Below, piece by piece: positions 54,362-63,083 of a DNA stretch of 64,000 nt. This DNA comes from CAWBJP01 sp963789165. GTDB taxonomy: Bacteria; Actinomycetota; Acidimicrobiia; IMCC26256; BP-133. The notes under the pieces are model-generated. The model worked only from the letters and a program-made list of their open reading frames with translations, was not told where the DNA came from and did no database searches. Made by a program: the position numbers and the translations under genes. Where the stretch lies: contig CAWBJP010000009.1 in the NCBI GenBank assembly GCA_963789165.1, positions 124,001-188,000 on the forward strand. Direction: 5' to 3'. How positions within the stretch are numbered: the first letter of the stretch is position 1; each line of letters starts with the position of its first letter.

Positions 54362-55066
54362 GTGGCCGCCCTGGTGGCGGCCACCGGCGCGTCCGGATGT
54401 GACGACGACGGGGGTGGGAAGGCCGCGTCTCCGTCGACGACCACCACCGCAGTGGCCGTCGAGGAGACGTTCCCCGGCGTGTGGCCTTACACCACCGCGG
54501 CCGACGCCGACGGCTACACCCGGGGCCTGGTGGACGAGACGTACCTCGATCCGGTCCGCACGGCCCGGGAGTTCATGCGGCTCTACATCGGGATGAAAGC
54601 GCCGGTGGCGGGGGAGTACCGCGCCGGCGACAACCAGAGCGGCGAGGTCGAGGTGCGGCCCAGGGCCGGGAGCCCGTTCGTGACCACCGTCTCCGTACGC
54701 CGGGTCTCCGGCGATGGATCGCCCTGGGTCGTGGTCTCCGCCGCCGCCGGGCGGGTGAAGCTCATCACGCCGGTCGCGCTCGAGGGCATCCGGACCCCGG
54801 TCAACGTGTCCGGGGAGGCGTCCGCCTACGAGGGCAACGTGGTTGCCCAAGTCAAGGAGGACGGGATGGGGCCGGGGGAGTTCCTCGGCCAGGAACCGCT
54901 CACCGGCGGCTCGGGTCCCGACCTCGAACCGTACGCGGGACCGGTGGCCTTCCAGGCTCCCACGAAGACGGCCGGAGCAGTGGTCGTCCTCACCTACTCG
55001 GCCGAGGACGACTCGGTGGAGCAGGCCAGCGTGGTCCGGGTCCGTTTCGAGCGCACCTCGACATAG
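54362..55066 (+). CDS. Hypothetical lipoprotein
   Basis: The product has a lipobox (ATGASGC, Cys13 from the GTG at 54362), a Thr/Ser-rich linker (ASPSTTTTAVAVEE) and a soluble domain of about 200 residues with mixed beta strands (GEVEVRPRAGSPFVTTVSVRR, ITPVALEGIRTPVNVSGEAS). The basic residues expected before the hydrophobic core (LSRRFSYLLVAALVA) lie upstream of the GTG, in frame, after a CTG at 54326 that overlaps the sigma factor stop codon (CTGA). The real start is therefore probably the CTG. No known domain is recognised with certainty. Confidence 0.65.
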   Translation: MAALVAATGASGCDDDGGGKAASPSTTTTAVAVEETFPGVWPYTTAADADGYTRGLVDETYLDPVRTAREFMRLYIGMKAPVAGEYRAGDNQSGEVEVRPRAGSPFVTTVSVRRVSGDGSPWVVVSAAAGRVKLITPVALEGIRTPVNVSGEASAYEGNVVAQVKEDGMGPGEFLGQEPLTGGSGPDLEPYAGPVAFQAPTKTAGAVVVLTYSAEDDSVEQASVVRVRFERTST

Positions 55067-55119
55067 GCCGTCAACACAGTGGATCTTCGCCGTCCGCCCC
55101 ACCGTGCTAACAATGGCCC

Positions 55120-55211
55120 GGAGGTGAACGGGCGCCTGGTGGGCCCCCTCGTCTTCAAAACGAGTGGGACGGGTGATCCCCGTCCGGTGGGTTCGATTCC
55201 TGCCACCTCCG
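55120..55211 (+). tRNA. selC: tRNA-Sec (anticodon TCA), selC
   Basis: A 92-base tRNA with acceptor GGAGGTG/CACCTCC, anticodon stem CTCGT/ACGAG with loop CTTCAAA (anticodon TCA), a long variable arm (GGGACGGG-TGAT-CCCCGTCC) and a T arm GTGGG-TTCGATT-CCTGC. The long arm, the UCA anticodon and the extended acceptor/T stack are the marks of selenocysteine tRNA. TAACAA (55108-55113) lies 7 bases upstream as a possible -10. CCA is not encoded. No selA, selB or selD is in the window. Confidence 0.93.
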
Positions 55212-55242
55212 CTGTGCCCCCCCAACCACAAGGAGACAAGCC

Positions 55243-55314
55243 GTGAAGAAGTTCCTGCTCGTGGTGATCGTGCTCGCCCTCGGCGCCGTGGTGGCCAAGA
55301 AGAAGCTGGCCTAG
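55243..55314 (+). CDS. Micro-membrane protein (23 aa)
   Basis: The GTG at 55243 has a strong ribosome binding site (AAGGAG, 55230-55235) and encodes a 23-residue single helix flanked by lysines (MKKFLLVVIVLALGAVVAKK). The strong binding site and the clear Lys-hydrophobic-Lys layout support a real protein. It resembles the N-terminus of the DLW-39 type of small actinobacterial proteins but is shorter. Function unknown. Confidence 0.5.
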   Translation: MKKFLLVVIVLALGAVVAKKKLA

Positions 55315-55327
55315 GCGGTCGAGCGCG

Positions 55328-56284
55328 TCAGTCGCTGGTGAGCCAGGCCCCGTAGCCCTCGGCGAAGAGGGCCGGGGTCCCTCCGGTGTGCCAGAACACC
55401 ACGGTCTCGCCCGGCGCGAACCTCCCCTCCCGGGCCCAGCCGATCAGGCCGGCCATGGCCTTGCCGGTGTAGACGGGGTCCAGAAGCAGGCCTTCAGTGC
55501 GGGCCGCGGCCTGGATGGCCTCCTTCGTCGCGTCGGTCGGCGCGCCGTAGCCCGCCCCGAAGCGGGTGTGGTCGATGATGGGTGCCACCTGCGGCTCCTC
55601 CCGTCCGGCGATGCGCGCCGCGGCGGCGGCCAGGGCGGGGATCACGTCCTCGAGGTCGGGACGGGTGCCCACGTCCACCCCGACGATCCTGGTCGGCCCG
55701 CCCAGGCCGGCGAGCAGGCCGGCGTGGGTCCCGCCCGAGCCGTCGGCCACCACGATCCAGTCTGGCGGTGAGTCGAGCTGGCCCAGGAGCTCATCCGCGG
55801 CCTCCAGGTAGGCGCGCACTCCGGTCACCGATGCGCCGCCGATGGGAATGGCGTAGGGCCTGTGGCCATCCGCCGCCAGCCGGGCGGCCAGGTCGGTGAT
55901 GGCCGCCTCGGCGCTGTAGTAGTCACGGGTCCCGGTGAAATGCAGCTCGGCGCCGAGCAGGCGGGCCAGGAGAAGATTCCCCGACGCCTCCTTGGGGGGC
56001 ATGTCGCCGGCCACCGCCAGGTGGCAGCTGAGGCCGAGGCGGTTGGCCGCCGCCGCCGTCATTCTGGCGTGGTTGGACTGGCTCCCACCCCCTGTGACCA
56101 GGACGTTCGCGCCTGAGGCGAGCGCCTCGGCGCACAGGAGGTCCAGCTTGCGGGCCTTGTTCCCCCCCAGGGCGAGGCCGGTCAGGTCGTCCCGTTTCAC
56201 CAGCAGACGAGGCCCTCCGAGCCACTCGGAGAGCCGGTCGAGGGGCTCGACGGGGGTGGGAAGGTGGGCGAGTCCGAGGCCCAT
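55328..56284 (-). CDS. PLP-dependent D-cysteine desulfhydrase/ACC deaminase family enzyme
   Basis: The 318-residue product is a fold-type II PLP enzyme. The PLP Lys is in LGGNKARKLDLL (Lys43), the substrate-binding block is TGGGSQSNHARMTAAAA and the C-terminal part has VVADGSGGTHAGLLAG and FWHTGGTPALF. The family includes D-cysteine desulfhydrase and 1-aminocyclopropane-1-carboxylate deaminase, which cannot be separated here. The ATG at 56284 gives the usual N-terminus (LAHLPTPVEPLDRLS) and lies 9 bases after the stop of the HAD phosphatase gene, so the two are probably cotranscribed. Confidence 0.83.
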   Translation of the reverse strand: MGLGLAHLPTPVEPLDRLSEWLGGPRLLVKRDDLTGLALGGNKARKLDLLCAEALASGANVLVTGGGSQSNHARMTAAAANRLGLSCHLAVAGDMPPKEASGNLLLARLLGAELHFTGTRDYYSAEAAITDLAARLAADGHRPYAIPIGGASVTGVRAYLEAADELLGQLDSPPDWIVVADGSGGTHAGLLAGLGGPTRIVGVDVGTRPDLEDVIPALAAAAARIAGREEPQVAPIIDHTRFGAGYGAPTDATKEAIQAAARTEGLLLDPVYTGKAMAGLIGWAREGRFAPGETVVFWHTGGTPALFAEGYGAWLTSD

Positions 56285-56292
56285 GCGCTCGC

Positions 56293-57075
56293 CTAGGCGG
56301 CCGGGCGCTGGCGGAGCCACCGGAGGGCCAGGCCCAGGCCGGCGACGACGACCATCCCACCGACCGCGGCACTGGGAGCGGCGGCCCGCCGGCGGAGACG
56401 GACCGGTTGGTGGAAGTGGCGGATGTCCCATGCCCGCTCGCGGGCCAGCCGGGCCAGGTCACGGTCCGGGTTGACGGCCACCGGGTGGCCCACCACCTCG
56501 AGCAAGGGCGCGTCGGTGATGGAGTCGGAGTAGGCGTAGGAGCCGGCCAGGTCGATTCCCCGGGCCGCGGCCATCCGGTGGACGGCGTCGGCCTTGTGGG
56601 GTCCGTAGGCGTAGAACTCGAGCTCTCCGGTGTACCGGCCGTCGTCGTCAACGCGGCTGCGGGTGGCGATGTAGTCGTCGGCACCGAGGTGTTCGGCCAG
56701 GTGGGAGACGATCTCCACCGGTGAGGAGGAGACGAGGAAGACCAGGCGTCCGGCCTGGTGGTGCTCGTCGAACAGGGCCAGCGCCTCGGCGTAGATGATG
56801 GGGGTGACGACCTTTTCGAAAGCGTCCCGGACCACGCCCGTCACCCGGGCCTGCTCCCAGCCCCGGATGAGCGACAGCATGGAGTCGCGGGCCCGGTCCA
56901 TCCGGGCCTCGCTGGCGCCCCCCAGCCGGTAGAGAGCCTGCCCGTAGACGCTCCGGATCAGGGCGGTGCGGGGCACCAGGCCCTCGCGGTAGAGCGGCCG
57001 GCCGTAGGCCAGGACAGAGCTCTTGGCGATGACGGTCTTGTCCAGATCGAAGAAGGCGGCCTCCACGCCCGCCAT
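56293..57075 (-). CDS. HAD-IB family phosphatase with C-terminal membrane helix
   Basis: The 260-residue product has HAD motif I AFFDLDKTV (Asp10, Asp12), motif II FLVSSSP and motif III YSDSITDAPLLE, the SerB-like HAD-IB group. The C-terminus has a basic stretch (RLRRRAAAP) and a hydrophobic helix (AVGGMVVVAGLGLALRWL), giving a tail-anchored form. Related actinobacterial proteins include SerB2-like and morphological differentiation phosphatases. The ATG at 57075 was chosen because it precedes motif I directly. Divergent from the Tad locus. Confidence 0.82.
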   Translation of the reverse strand: MAGVEAAFFDLDKTVIAKSSVLAYGRPLYREGLVPRTALIRSVYGQALYRLGGASEARMDRARDSMLSLIRGWEQARVTGVVRDAFEKVVTPIIYAEALALFDEHHQAGRLVFLVSSSPVEIVSHLAEHLGADDYIATRSRVDDDGRYTGELEFYAYGPHKADAVHRMAAARGIDLAGSYAYSDSITDAPLLEVVGHPVAVNPDRDLARLARERAWDIRHFHQPVRLRRRAAAPSAAVGGMVVVAGLGLALRWLRQRPAA

Positions 57076-57243
57076 TGTGGCGGCTGGTGCCACCGCCCGG
57101 GTCCGTCCCGTGTTGCCCGTCCGTGAAATTCGCTTGTCGCCCTCCCGCGAAGGTCGGTACCGTCCTGACCGCTTCCCCGGCTCCCTTCCCCCATCCCGGT
57201 CTGACTGCGCCCTGATCGGCGCGCCCGAGAAGGGGGGAATCCC

Positions 57244-58005
57244 TTGCTCTTCGCCCTGTGGTCTCCCAAGGGCGGCTCCGGCACGTCCGTCGTCTGTGCC
57301 GCCCTGGGATCGTCCCTGTCCCGCCGACGGCCCGTGCTCCTCCTCGACCTGGCCGGTGACCTGCCCGCCATCGCCGGCCTGGCTCCGGACCGGGGGCATC
57401 GTGAGCTCTCCCGGCGTCCGTTCCCGTCACTGGCCACCTGGTTGGCCGCCGGCCCGACGGCGCCCACCGAGGCACTCGACGCTCTCGTCCATCCCTTGGT
57501 CCACGGCCTCGGGCTCCTGGCCCTCGGGTCCGCGGTGGATGGGACGCCGGTGGCGGGCCTGCCGGCGGAGTCGGGCGCCGCCCTGGCTGCCGCCCTGGCC
57601 GAAGGAGGGCCGGCCGTGGTGGCCGACGCCGGTCGGATCGAACACCCTGTGCAACGGGCTCTCGTCGAGGTGGCCGACGCCTCCGTCGTGGTGGTCCGGG
57701 GCTGCTACCTGGCCCTGCGCCGGGCGGTGGACGACGACCTGACCGCCCGGGCCCTGGGCGTCGTGGTCGTCGAGGAACCGGGCCGCTCCTTGAGTCCCGC
57801 CGACGTGGCCGACGTGCTGGGCTGTCCCGTGCTGGCCACCATTCCGCTGGACCCGTCGGTGGCCCGGGCCGTGGACGCAGGCCTGCTGATCCACCGGGCC
57901 CCTCCCCTGCTGAGCGGGCCCCTCCGATCCCTCGTTGGCACCCTGGATGGCGCTTGCCGCCGCTCCGGCGGGGCGGAGGGAGAGATCCCGGAGTGGGCGG
58001 CGTGA
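57244..58005 (+). CDS. CpaE/TadZ-like ATPase, first gene of a compact Tad pilus locus
   Basis: The 253-residue product is a ParA/MinD-type protein with the deviant Walker A SPKGGSGTSVVC (residues 7-18) and a conserved DLAGDLPAIAGL switch-like region. TadZ/CpaE proteins place the Tad machinery at a site in the cell. There is no separate receiver domain at the N-terminus, so it is a short form. The TTG start follows GAAGGGGGG. Its TGA overlaps the GTG of the next gene. Confidence 0.7.
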   Translation: MLFALWSPKGGSGTSVVCAALGSSLSRRRPVLLLDLAGDLPAIAGLAPDRGHRELSRRPFPSLATWLAAGPTAPTEALDALVHPLVHGLGLLALGSAVDGTPVAGLPAESGAALAAALAEGGPAVVADAGRIEHPVQRALVEVADASVVVVRGCYLALRRAVDDDLTARALGVVVVEEPGRSLSPADVADVLGCPVLATIPLDPSVARAVDAGLLIHRAPPLLSGPLRSLVGTLDGACRRSGGAEGEIPEWAA

Positions 58006-59015
58006 CCCTCGTACGCGGGGACACCCCCGGGCCCCTGATGGACCTGGGGCTGCTGGGGTCCGTCCTGGCGGACCCCACGGTCACTGAGGTGCTCCTGAAC
58101 GGGCCCGGTCGGGCCTGGGTGGAGCGGGCCGGACGGCTCGAGCCCTTGGGTCTGCACCTCGACGAGGACGGCCTGCGGATGCTGGTGGAACGGGTCATCG
58201 GGCCGCTCGGCCTGCGCCTGGACCGGGGGTCGCCCATCCTCGACGCCCGCCTGCCCGACGGGTCCCGCCTTCATGCCGTGACAGCCCCAGTGGCTCTGGA
58301 CGGCACCTGTGTGACCATCCGCCGCTTCCGCGCCGATCCCTTCCCGCTGGCCGCCTTCGGAGCGCCGCCCCGCCTCCAGGGCCTCCTCGGATGGGCGGTG
58401 GCGGCCGGCTGGAACCTGCTGGTGGCCGGAGGCACGGGTGCGGGCAAGACGTCATTGGTCAACGCCCTGTCGGGGGCCGTGGCCCCCGACGAGCGGATCG
58501 TCACCGTCGAGGAGGTGGCCGAACTGCGCCTGGCCGGCGGCCATGTGGTCCGGTTGGAGGCCAGACCACCCAACGCCGAAGGCATCGGGGCGGTGCCGGT
58601 CCGGGATCTCGTGCGGGCTGCGCTCCGGTTGCGGCCCGATCGTCTGGTGGTGGGCGAGGTGCGGGGTCCGGAAGCCTTCGATCTGGTCCAGGCGCTCAAC
58701 ACCGGCCACGACGGCTCGTTCTCCACCATCCATGCCAACGGTTGCCGGGAGGCCCTGGCCCGCCTCGAGTCCCTGGTGCTCCTGGCCGGCACGGGGCTTC
58801 CGCTGGCTGCGGCCCGGGCCCAGGTCGCCGCCTGCGTCGACGCCGTCGTCCACGTGGGCCGTGAGGCCGGCGGCCAGCGCCGCATTCAGGCCGTGGCCGA
58901 GGTGGACGGCGATGGGGCCGGCGTACGCCTGCTCCATCCCGGGCCCGGGTGCCGCCCCCGGCGCCCGGCCCGTCGGGTCACCGTCCGATCCTGGGAGGAG
59001 TGGCCAGTCCCATGA
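58002..59015 (+). CDS. tadA: Tad pilus secretion ATPase TadA/CpaF
   Basis: The 337-residue hexameric ATPase powers pilus assembly. Walker A GGTGAGKTS (residues 143-151), Asp box DERIVTVEEVAEL, Walker B LVVGEVRGPEAFDL and His box GSFSTIHANG are all present. The N-terminal domain is present but short compared with CpaF. GTG 58002 overlaps the previous stop (GTGA); GTG 57993 is possible. The C-terminal tail is Arg-rich. Confidence 0.9.
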   Translation: MTLVRGDTPGPLMDLGLLGSVLADPTVTEVLLNGPGRAWVERAGRLEPLGLHLDEDGLRMLVERVIGPLGLRLDRGSPILDARLPDGSRLHAVTAPVALDGTCVTIRRFRADPFPLAAFGAPPRLQGLLGWAVAAGWNLLVAGGTGAGKTSLVNALSGAVAPDERIVTVEEVAELRLAGGHVVRLEARPPNAEGIGAVPVRDLVRAALRLRPDRLVVGEVRGPEAFDLVQALNTGHDGSFSTIHANGCREALARLESLVLLAGTGLPLAAARAQVAACVDAVVHVGREAGGQRRIQAVAEVDGDGAGVRLLHPGPGCRPRRPARRVTVRSWEEWPVP

Positions 59016-59548
59016 GGCACCCGGATCCGGCCTCCCCGGCCGTCCTCGACCAGCTGGCCGCCCACCTGAGGGCCGGGGGCACGGTGCTCACCGGACTGAG
59101 GACCCTGGACGGGGATGGTGGACCCCTCGCCGCCGACCTGCGCCGCGTGCTGCACCGGATCGACGCCGGCGCGGGTCTCCCTGACGCCCTCGCCGCCTGG
59201 CGGGTCGAGCAGCCGGGCCCCGATGCCGCGGTCGTGGCCGCCGCCCTGGAGGTGGCCCACTCGGTCGGTGGCGGGGTGGCGGGACCGCTCGAGGGGCTGG
59301 CCGCCGGGTTGCGGGACCGCACCGAGGGGGCCCGGGAGCTGCGCGCCCAGTCGGCCCAGGCCCGCCTCTCGGCCTGGGTGGTCGGGCTGGCGCCCCTGGG
59401 CGCGCTCGGCCTCTCGCTGCTGAGCGACCACCGGGTGGCCGCGGCCCTGGTGGGCACCGCCGGCGGCCGGGCGTGTCTCCTGGCCGGTGCCGGCCTGGAG
59501 GCGTTGGCCGCCGCCTGGATGAGCCGGATTCTGAGGCGGGCGGCATGA
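59012..59548 (+). CDS. tadB: TadB-like type II/IV secretion inner membrane protein
   Basis: The 178-residue product is a short T2SSF-type platform protein: a helical cytoplasmic domain (LAAHLRAGGTVLTGLRTL, HRIDAGAGLPDALAAW) and two C-terminal membrane helices (WVVGLAPLGALGLSLL, ACLLAGAGLEALAAAW). It is shorter than TadB of proteobacteria but normal for the compact actinobacterial loci. Overlaps tadA and tadC by four bases. Confidence 0.75.
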   Translation: MRHPDPASPAVLDQLAAHLRAGGTVLTGLRTLDGDGGPLAADLRRVLHRIDAGAGLPDALAAWRVEQPGPDAAVVAAALEVAHSVGGGVAGPLEGLAAGLRDRTEGARELRAQSAQARLSAWVVGLAPLGALGLSLLSDHRVAAALVGTAGGRACLLAGAGLEALAAAWMSRILRRAA

Positions 59549-60036
59549 ACGGCCGCCTGACCGCGAAGAGGCCGGGGCGCAGAGTGACCCCGAAGAAGCA
59601 GGCTGCGGTTCTCGTCGCCGCGGTCCCCCTGGCCGCCGACCTGCTGGCCCTGGCGCTCGGAGCCGGGCTCACACCCTACCTGGCCCTGGAGGTGGTGGCC
59701 CGTTGGGCGCCGCCACCGGTGGCCGTCCGGTTCGAGGCCGTGCTGGCCGGCGCCCGGGAGCGCCGCCTGGTGGACGCCCTGGAGGCGGAGGCGGCGAGCT
59801 GTCCACCTCTCCGCGCCGTCCTGCAAGCGCTGATCGCCTCCGAGCGCCTGGGGGCCCCCGCTGCGCCGTCCCTCTCCCGCTTGGCCGTCGAGGCGCGGCT
59901 CCGGGCCCGGCAGGAGGCCCTGGCCCGGGCCCGCACGGTGCCCGTCAGGCTCCTCTTCCCCCTTGTCTTCCTCGTCCTGCCGGCCTTCCTGGTGCTGACC
60001 GTGGCACCCGTGCTCCTGGCCGGCTTCGCCCGCTGA
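59545..60036 (+). CDS. tadC: TadC-like inner membrane protein
   Basis: The 163-residue product is a second T2SSF-type platform protein, with a helical domain (LPLAADLLALALGAGL-like start, RRLVDALEAEAAS) and a C-terminal hydrophobic pair (VRLLFPLVFLVLPAFLVLTV). ATG 59545 overlaps tadB (ATGA). TadB and TadC form the membrane platform on which TadA works. Confidence 0.75.
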   Translation: MNGRLTAKRPGRRVTPKKQAAVLVAAVPLAADLLALALGAGLTPYLALEVVARWAPPPVAVRFEAVLAGARERRLVDALEAEAASCPPLRAVLQALIASERLGAPAAPSLSRLAVEARLRARQEALARARTVPVRLLFPLVFLVLPAFLVLTVAPVLLAGFAR

Positions 60037-60052
60037 CCCCGCAAGGAGGCCC

Positions 60053-60244
60053 ATGTTTCCTGTCTTTTCCGATCCGCCGTCGCGGTGGCGTTCCGAAGCC
60101 GCCCAGACCACCGCGGAGTACGCCCTGGTGATCCTGGGTGCCGCCGCCCTGGCCGCGCTCCTGATCGCCTGGGTGTCCCGGTCCGACGCCGTCAACCGGC
60201 TGTTCGACGCCGTGATCGAGCGCGTCCTGCAGTCCGCCGGATGA
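60053..60244 (+). CDS. Flp-like pilin subunit (DUF4244 type)
   Basis: The 63-residue product has a short leader followed by EAAQTTAEYALVILGAAALAALL, the type IVb/Flp-like prepilin helix with Glu near position 5 of the mature end. A peptidase would cut before the helix; no prepilin peptidase gene is in the window. An AAGGAGG ribosome binding site precedes the ATG. Its stop overlaps tadE. Confidence 0.8.
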   Translation: MFPVFSDPPSRWRSEAAQTTAEYALVILGAAALAALLIAWVSRSDAVNRLFDAVIERVLQSAG

Positions 60245-60606
60245 GTCCGCCCCGCCCCGATGGTGGACAGGCCACCGTCGAGCTGGCGCTGACCCTCCCC
60301 GTCGTGGCCGTCCTCGGGCTGCTCCTCGTCCAGGGCGCACTGGTGGGACGTGACCAGCTGATCGTCATCCATGCCGCCCGCGAGGCGGTCCGGGCGGCCA
60401 GCGTGGACCCCGACCCGGCTGCCTCCCGGGATGCGGCCCGGCTCGTCCTCCCCGGCGCCACCGTGGACACGGGGGTCCGGCCTCCGGCGGGCGAGCCCGT
60501 GGTGGTCAAGGTGGTCTACCGCAGTCCCACCGACCTGCCCCTGGTGGGCCCGCTCCTGCCCGACCCCGTGCTCTCCGCCCGCGCCGTCATGCGGGTGGAG
60601 CGGTGA
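60241..60606 (+). CDS. tadE: TadE-like pseudopilin
   Basis: The 121-residue product has the TadE-type N-terminal helix GQATVELALTLPVVAVLGLLL followed by an extracytoplasmic beta-rich domain. TadE-like minor pilins help assemble Flp pili. ATG 60241 overlaps the pilin stop (ATGA). Confidence 0.8.
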   Translation: MSPPRPDGGQATVELALTLPVVAVLGLLLVQGALVGRDQLIVIHAAREAVRAASVDPDPAASRDAARLVLPGATVDTGVRPPAGEPVVVKVVYRSPTDLPLVGPLLPDPVLSARAVMRVER

Positions 60607-61007
60607 AGGCCTTTGAACGACCCCGGGGTCCGGGGTGTCCCCGGTGTCTCCGGTGTCAGGGTTCTGTCGGCGTCTTGATGTGTGCCCTGGCCGCCCTGAC
60701 CGCCGCCCTGGGGCTCGGGCTCGGCCGTCTGGCGGCCGGGGCGGCCAGCCAGGCCCGGGCGGAGACGGCGGCCGACGCCGCCGCCCTGGCCGCGGCCATG
60801 GACCTGGCTGCGGGCAGGAACGGCCCCGAAGCACGCCGAACTGCGGAAGTGACGGCCGGTGCCAACGGGGCCCGGCTCATCAGCTGCGACTGCCGGACCG
60901 GGTTGGACTCCGTCCGGGTGGTTGTGGCCATGCCCCGACTTTCCTCCTTGCCGAGGGGTGCCAGGGCCGTCGCCCGGGCCGAGCTACATACCGAATGTCC
61001 TGGTTGA
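60603..61007 (+). CDS. Rv3654c-type TadE-like helical protein
   Basis: The 134-residue product has a hydrophobic helix (GVLMCALAALTAALGLGLGR) and then AETAADAAALAAAMDLAAG, as in the Rv3654c group found at the end of actinobacterial Tad loci. The first 20 residues are Pro/Cys/Arg-rich and encoded by a GGTGTC-type repeat, unlike homologues. GTG 60603 overlaps the tadE stop; ATG 60678 in the helix is the alternative start. Confidence 0.75.
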   Translation: MKAFERPRGPGCPRCLRCQGSVGVLMCALAALTAALGLGLGRLAAGAASQARAETAADAAALAAAMDLAAGRNGPEARRTAEVTAGANGARLISCDCRTGLDSVRVVVAMPRLSSLPRGARAVARAELHTECPG

Positions 61008-61156
61008 GACCAGCTTCGTGAGCAGGAATTGGCTTCCCGGAGAGCGAACAAGGTCCGTGCGAGCTCGCAGTGGCGTCCGGAGGCTCGCGGAATACCGGCA
61101 TGTACATGCAACCAGCGGGTCCCGGCTTCCGGGATTGGAATGAGACAAGGAGAAGT

Positions 61157-62963
61157 ATGTTCAAGCTTCGGAGACTGGGGGTCGCAAGCGGAGCGGCCTT
61201 GCTCTCGGCAGCGTTGATCGCGCCGATGGGCACTGCTCTAGCAGCTGACCCCACCACGACCATGGTTACGGACTCCTACGGCGCTGCGGCTAGCGGCGAG
61301 GTCCTCGACCTTCACCTCCTCGGCCGGCACGTGTCCTTCGGGGCCGCGTCTGTCCAGAGCACCCTCGACGCCCTGGCGCCCAAGCTCGACGCCGAGGCCA
61401 AGGGTATTGCGACCATGCTCGTCCCGGCCAGCACGGCCGTCGCTCGCTTCGGCGATTCTGTTCCGGCTGAGGCCTGCGCCCTGCCGCAGATTCAGCAGTT
61501 GACCGGCCTCCTCGGCGGCGAGGGCCTGGCCCTTCCCGTCGTTGGCGACCTCGGTCTCGGTGGTCTGAGCCTGGGCGGCCTGCTGCCCAAGCTGGAGATC
61601 AACGTCGGTTGTGCCACCGCCTCGGTTGCGGGTAGCCCTGCGGACTTCGTGGCTGAGTCCGTCGGTGGTGTCCTGCAGGTGCGTCTGGCCCTTCCTGAGG
61701 CCATCCAGAACATCGTCGGCACGCTGCGTGGGACCGTGAACTCGGCCCTCTCGGCCGTTCCCGGCGCTGGCAACGTGGCTGGTCTGCCCATCGCTGACCT
61801 GCTCAACATCGGCAACGCCACCTCCGCCCTGCAGCCGGTTACCGACCTGCTCGGTGGTTTCGGCCTGCCTCTCGTCGGTTCCGCCAGTGGCGTGACCGAC
61901 CTGCTGTCCCTGAACGCTCTGGCCCCGGTTCTCAACCCGACCCAGACCGTTGACAACCTGCTGGCCGGCATCGAGAACGGCGACCTGCTCCGCATCGACC
62001 TGGGTGTTGCTACGGCCCAGAACCGCGGCTCGGTCTCCGAGTACATCTCGCAGGCCGTGTCCAACGGTGGTGTGATCGAGCTGCTGCCCAACTTCGGTGG
62101 TGCGGACAAGCCGCTCCTCCGGATCAGCGTGGCCAAGTCCACCGCTACGGTGCAGGTCAACCGGGCCGGCGGAAGCGCTGTCCCGACCGGCTCTGCTGAC
62201 AACACCATCGTCCGCATCGAGAGCCCGCTGCTGCCCGACCTGAACCTGGCTGGCCTGCCCATCATCGGCGGCATGCTCGGCACCTCCGGCCTGCCGGTGG
62301 TCGACAGCATCGTCCCCATGGTCGGCGACCTGCTCGGCGGTGTCCCGGTGGCTGACGGCATCCTCGGTGGCCTCCTCGGCTTCGACGCCACGGTCAAGGG
62401 TCTTGGCCTCAAGTCGGGCCCCGGCTACATCGAGCTGTCGCCTGGTATGAGCGTCTCGATCCTCTGTGACGGTCCTATCAGCCCGCTCTGCACCGAGATC
62501 TCGGTGGGTGCGGTCAAGGCTCCCGAGATGATGGCCAACGGTGGCATGAAGGTGGAGTCCTCCGCCGTCACCGATCCACGCGCTGAAGAACCTGGACACC
62601 CTGGGCCTCACCGGCCTGCCGGTGCTGGGTGACCTGAAGCTCGGTTCCATCCTCGGTAGCGACCTCCTTGGTGGGCTCCTCGCCCCGGTGACCGGCGCTG
62701 CCGGCCTGAACATCGGCGAGGCCTCCACCGTGCCCGGCATCAAGATCTCTCTGGCCCACGCTGTTGCGGAGGCCGGCGGGACCAAGGTGATGGGTGCTAC
62801 CCAGGAGCAGGCTCGTGACCTCGCCCCGGTGGCTTCGGCCCCGGCCGAGATCCCGGCTCTGCCTCGCACCGGCGGCCTGCCGGTCGACGCCACGGCCATC
62901 CCCGTTCTGCTCGGCGCCAGCGCCGGTCTGCGGGCCCTGGTCCGGCGCCGCCGCAACGCCTAA
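61157..62963 (+). CDS. LPRTG-anchored surface protein, frameshifted
   Basis: The product has a signal peptide (ASGAALLSAALIAPMGTALA) and a Gly/Leu-rich exported region that resembles 'choice-of-anchor' surface proteins. The C-terminus is a sortase signal: PALPRTGGLPVD, a hydrophobic stretch and the tail RRRRNA. The frame breaks at about 62571-62573; dropping one base links VESSAVT to IHALKNLDTL and gives a 601-residue protein. The gene has an AAGGAG ribosome binding site and uses T-ending codons much more than its neighbours, which suggests high expression. The next gene is a sortase. Confidence 0.75.
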
Positions 62964-63001
62964 CCGGCTGCTGAACCTAATAACTAGCCCAAATTGATCA
63001 G

Positions 63002-63036
63002 GTCCGGGACCGGGGTACTTAACCCCGGTCCCGGAC
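63002..63036 (+). terminator. Hairpin terminator after the surface protein gene
   Basis: GTCCGGGACCGGGGT and ACCCCGGTCCCGGAC form a perfect 15-bp stem around ACTTA, followed by TTGT. It is one of the strongest hairpins in the window and separates the surface protein from the sortase transcript. Confidence 0.85.
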
Positions 63037-63083
63037 TTGTCGATACCAACAGAACGTCGGGGGAGTGAGGGGATACGAGGGGC

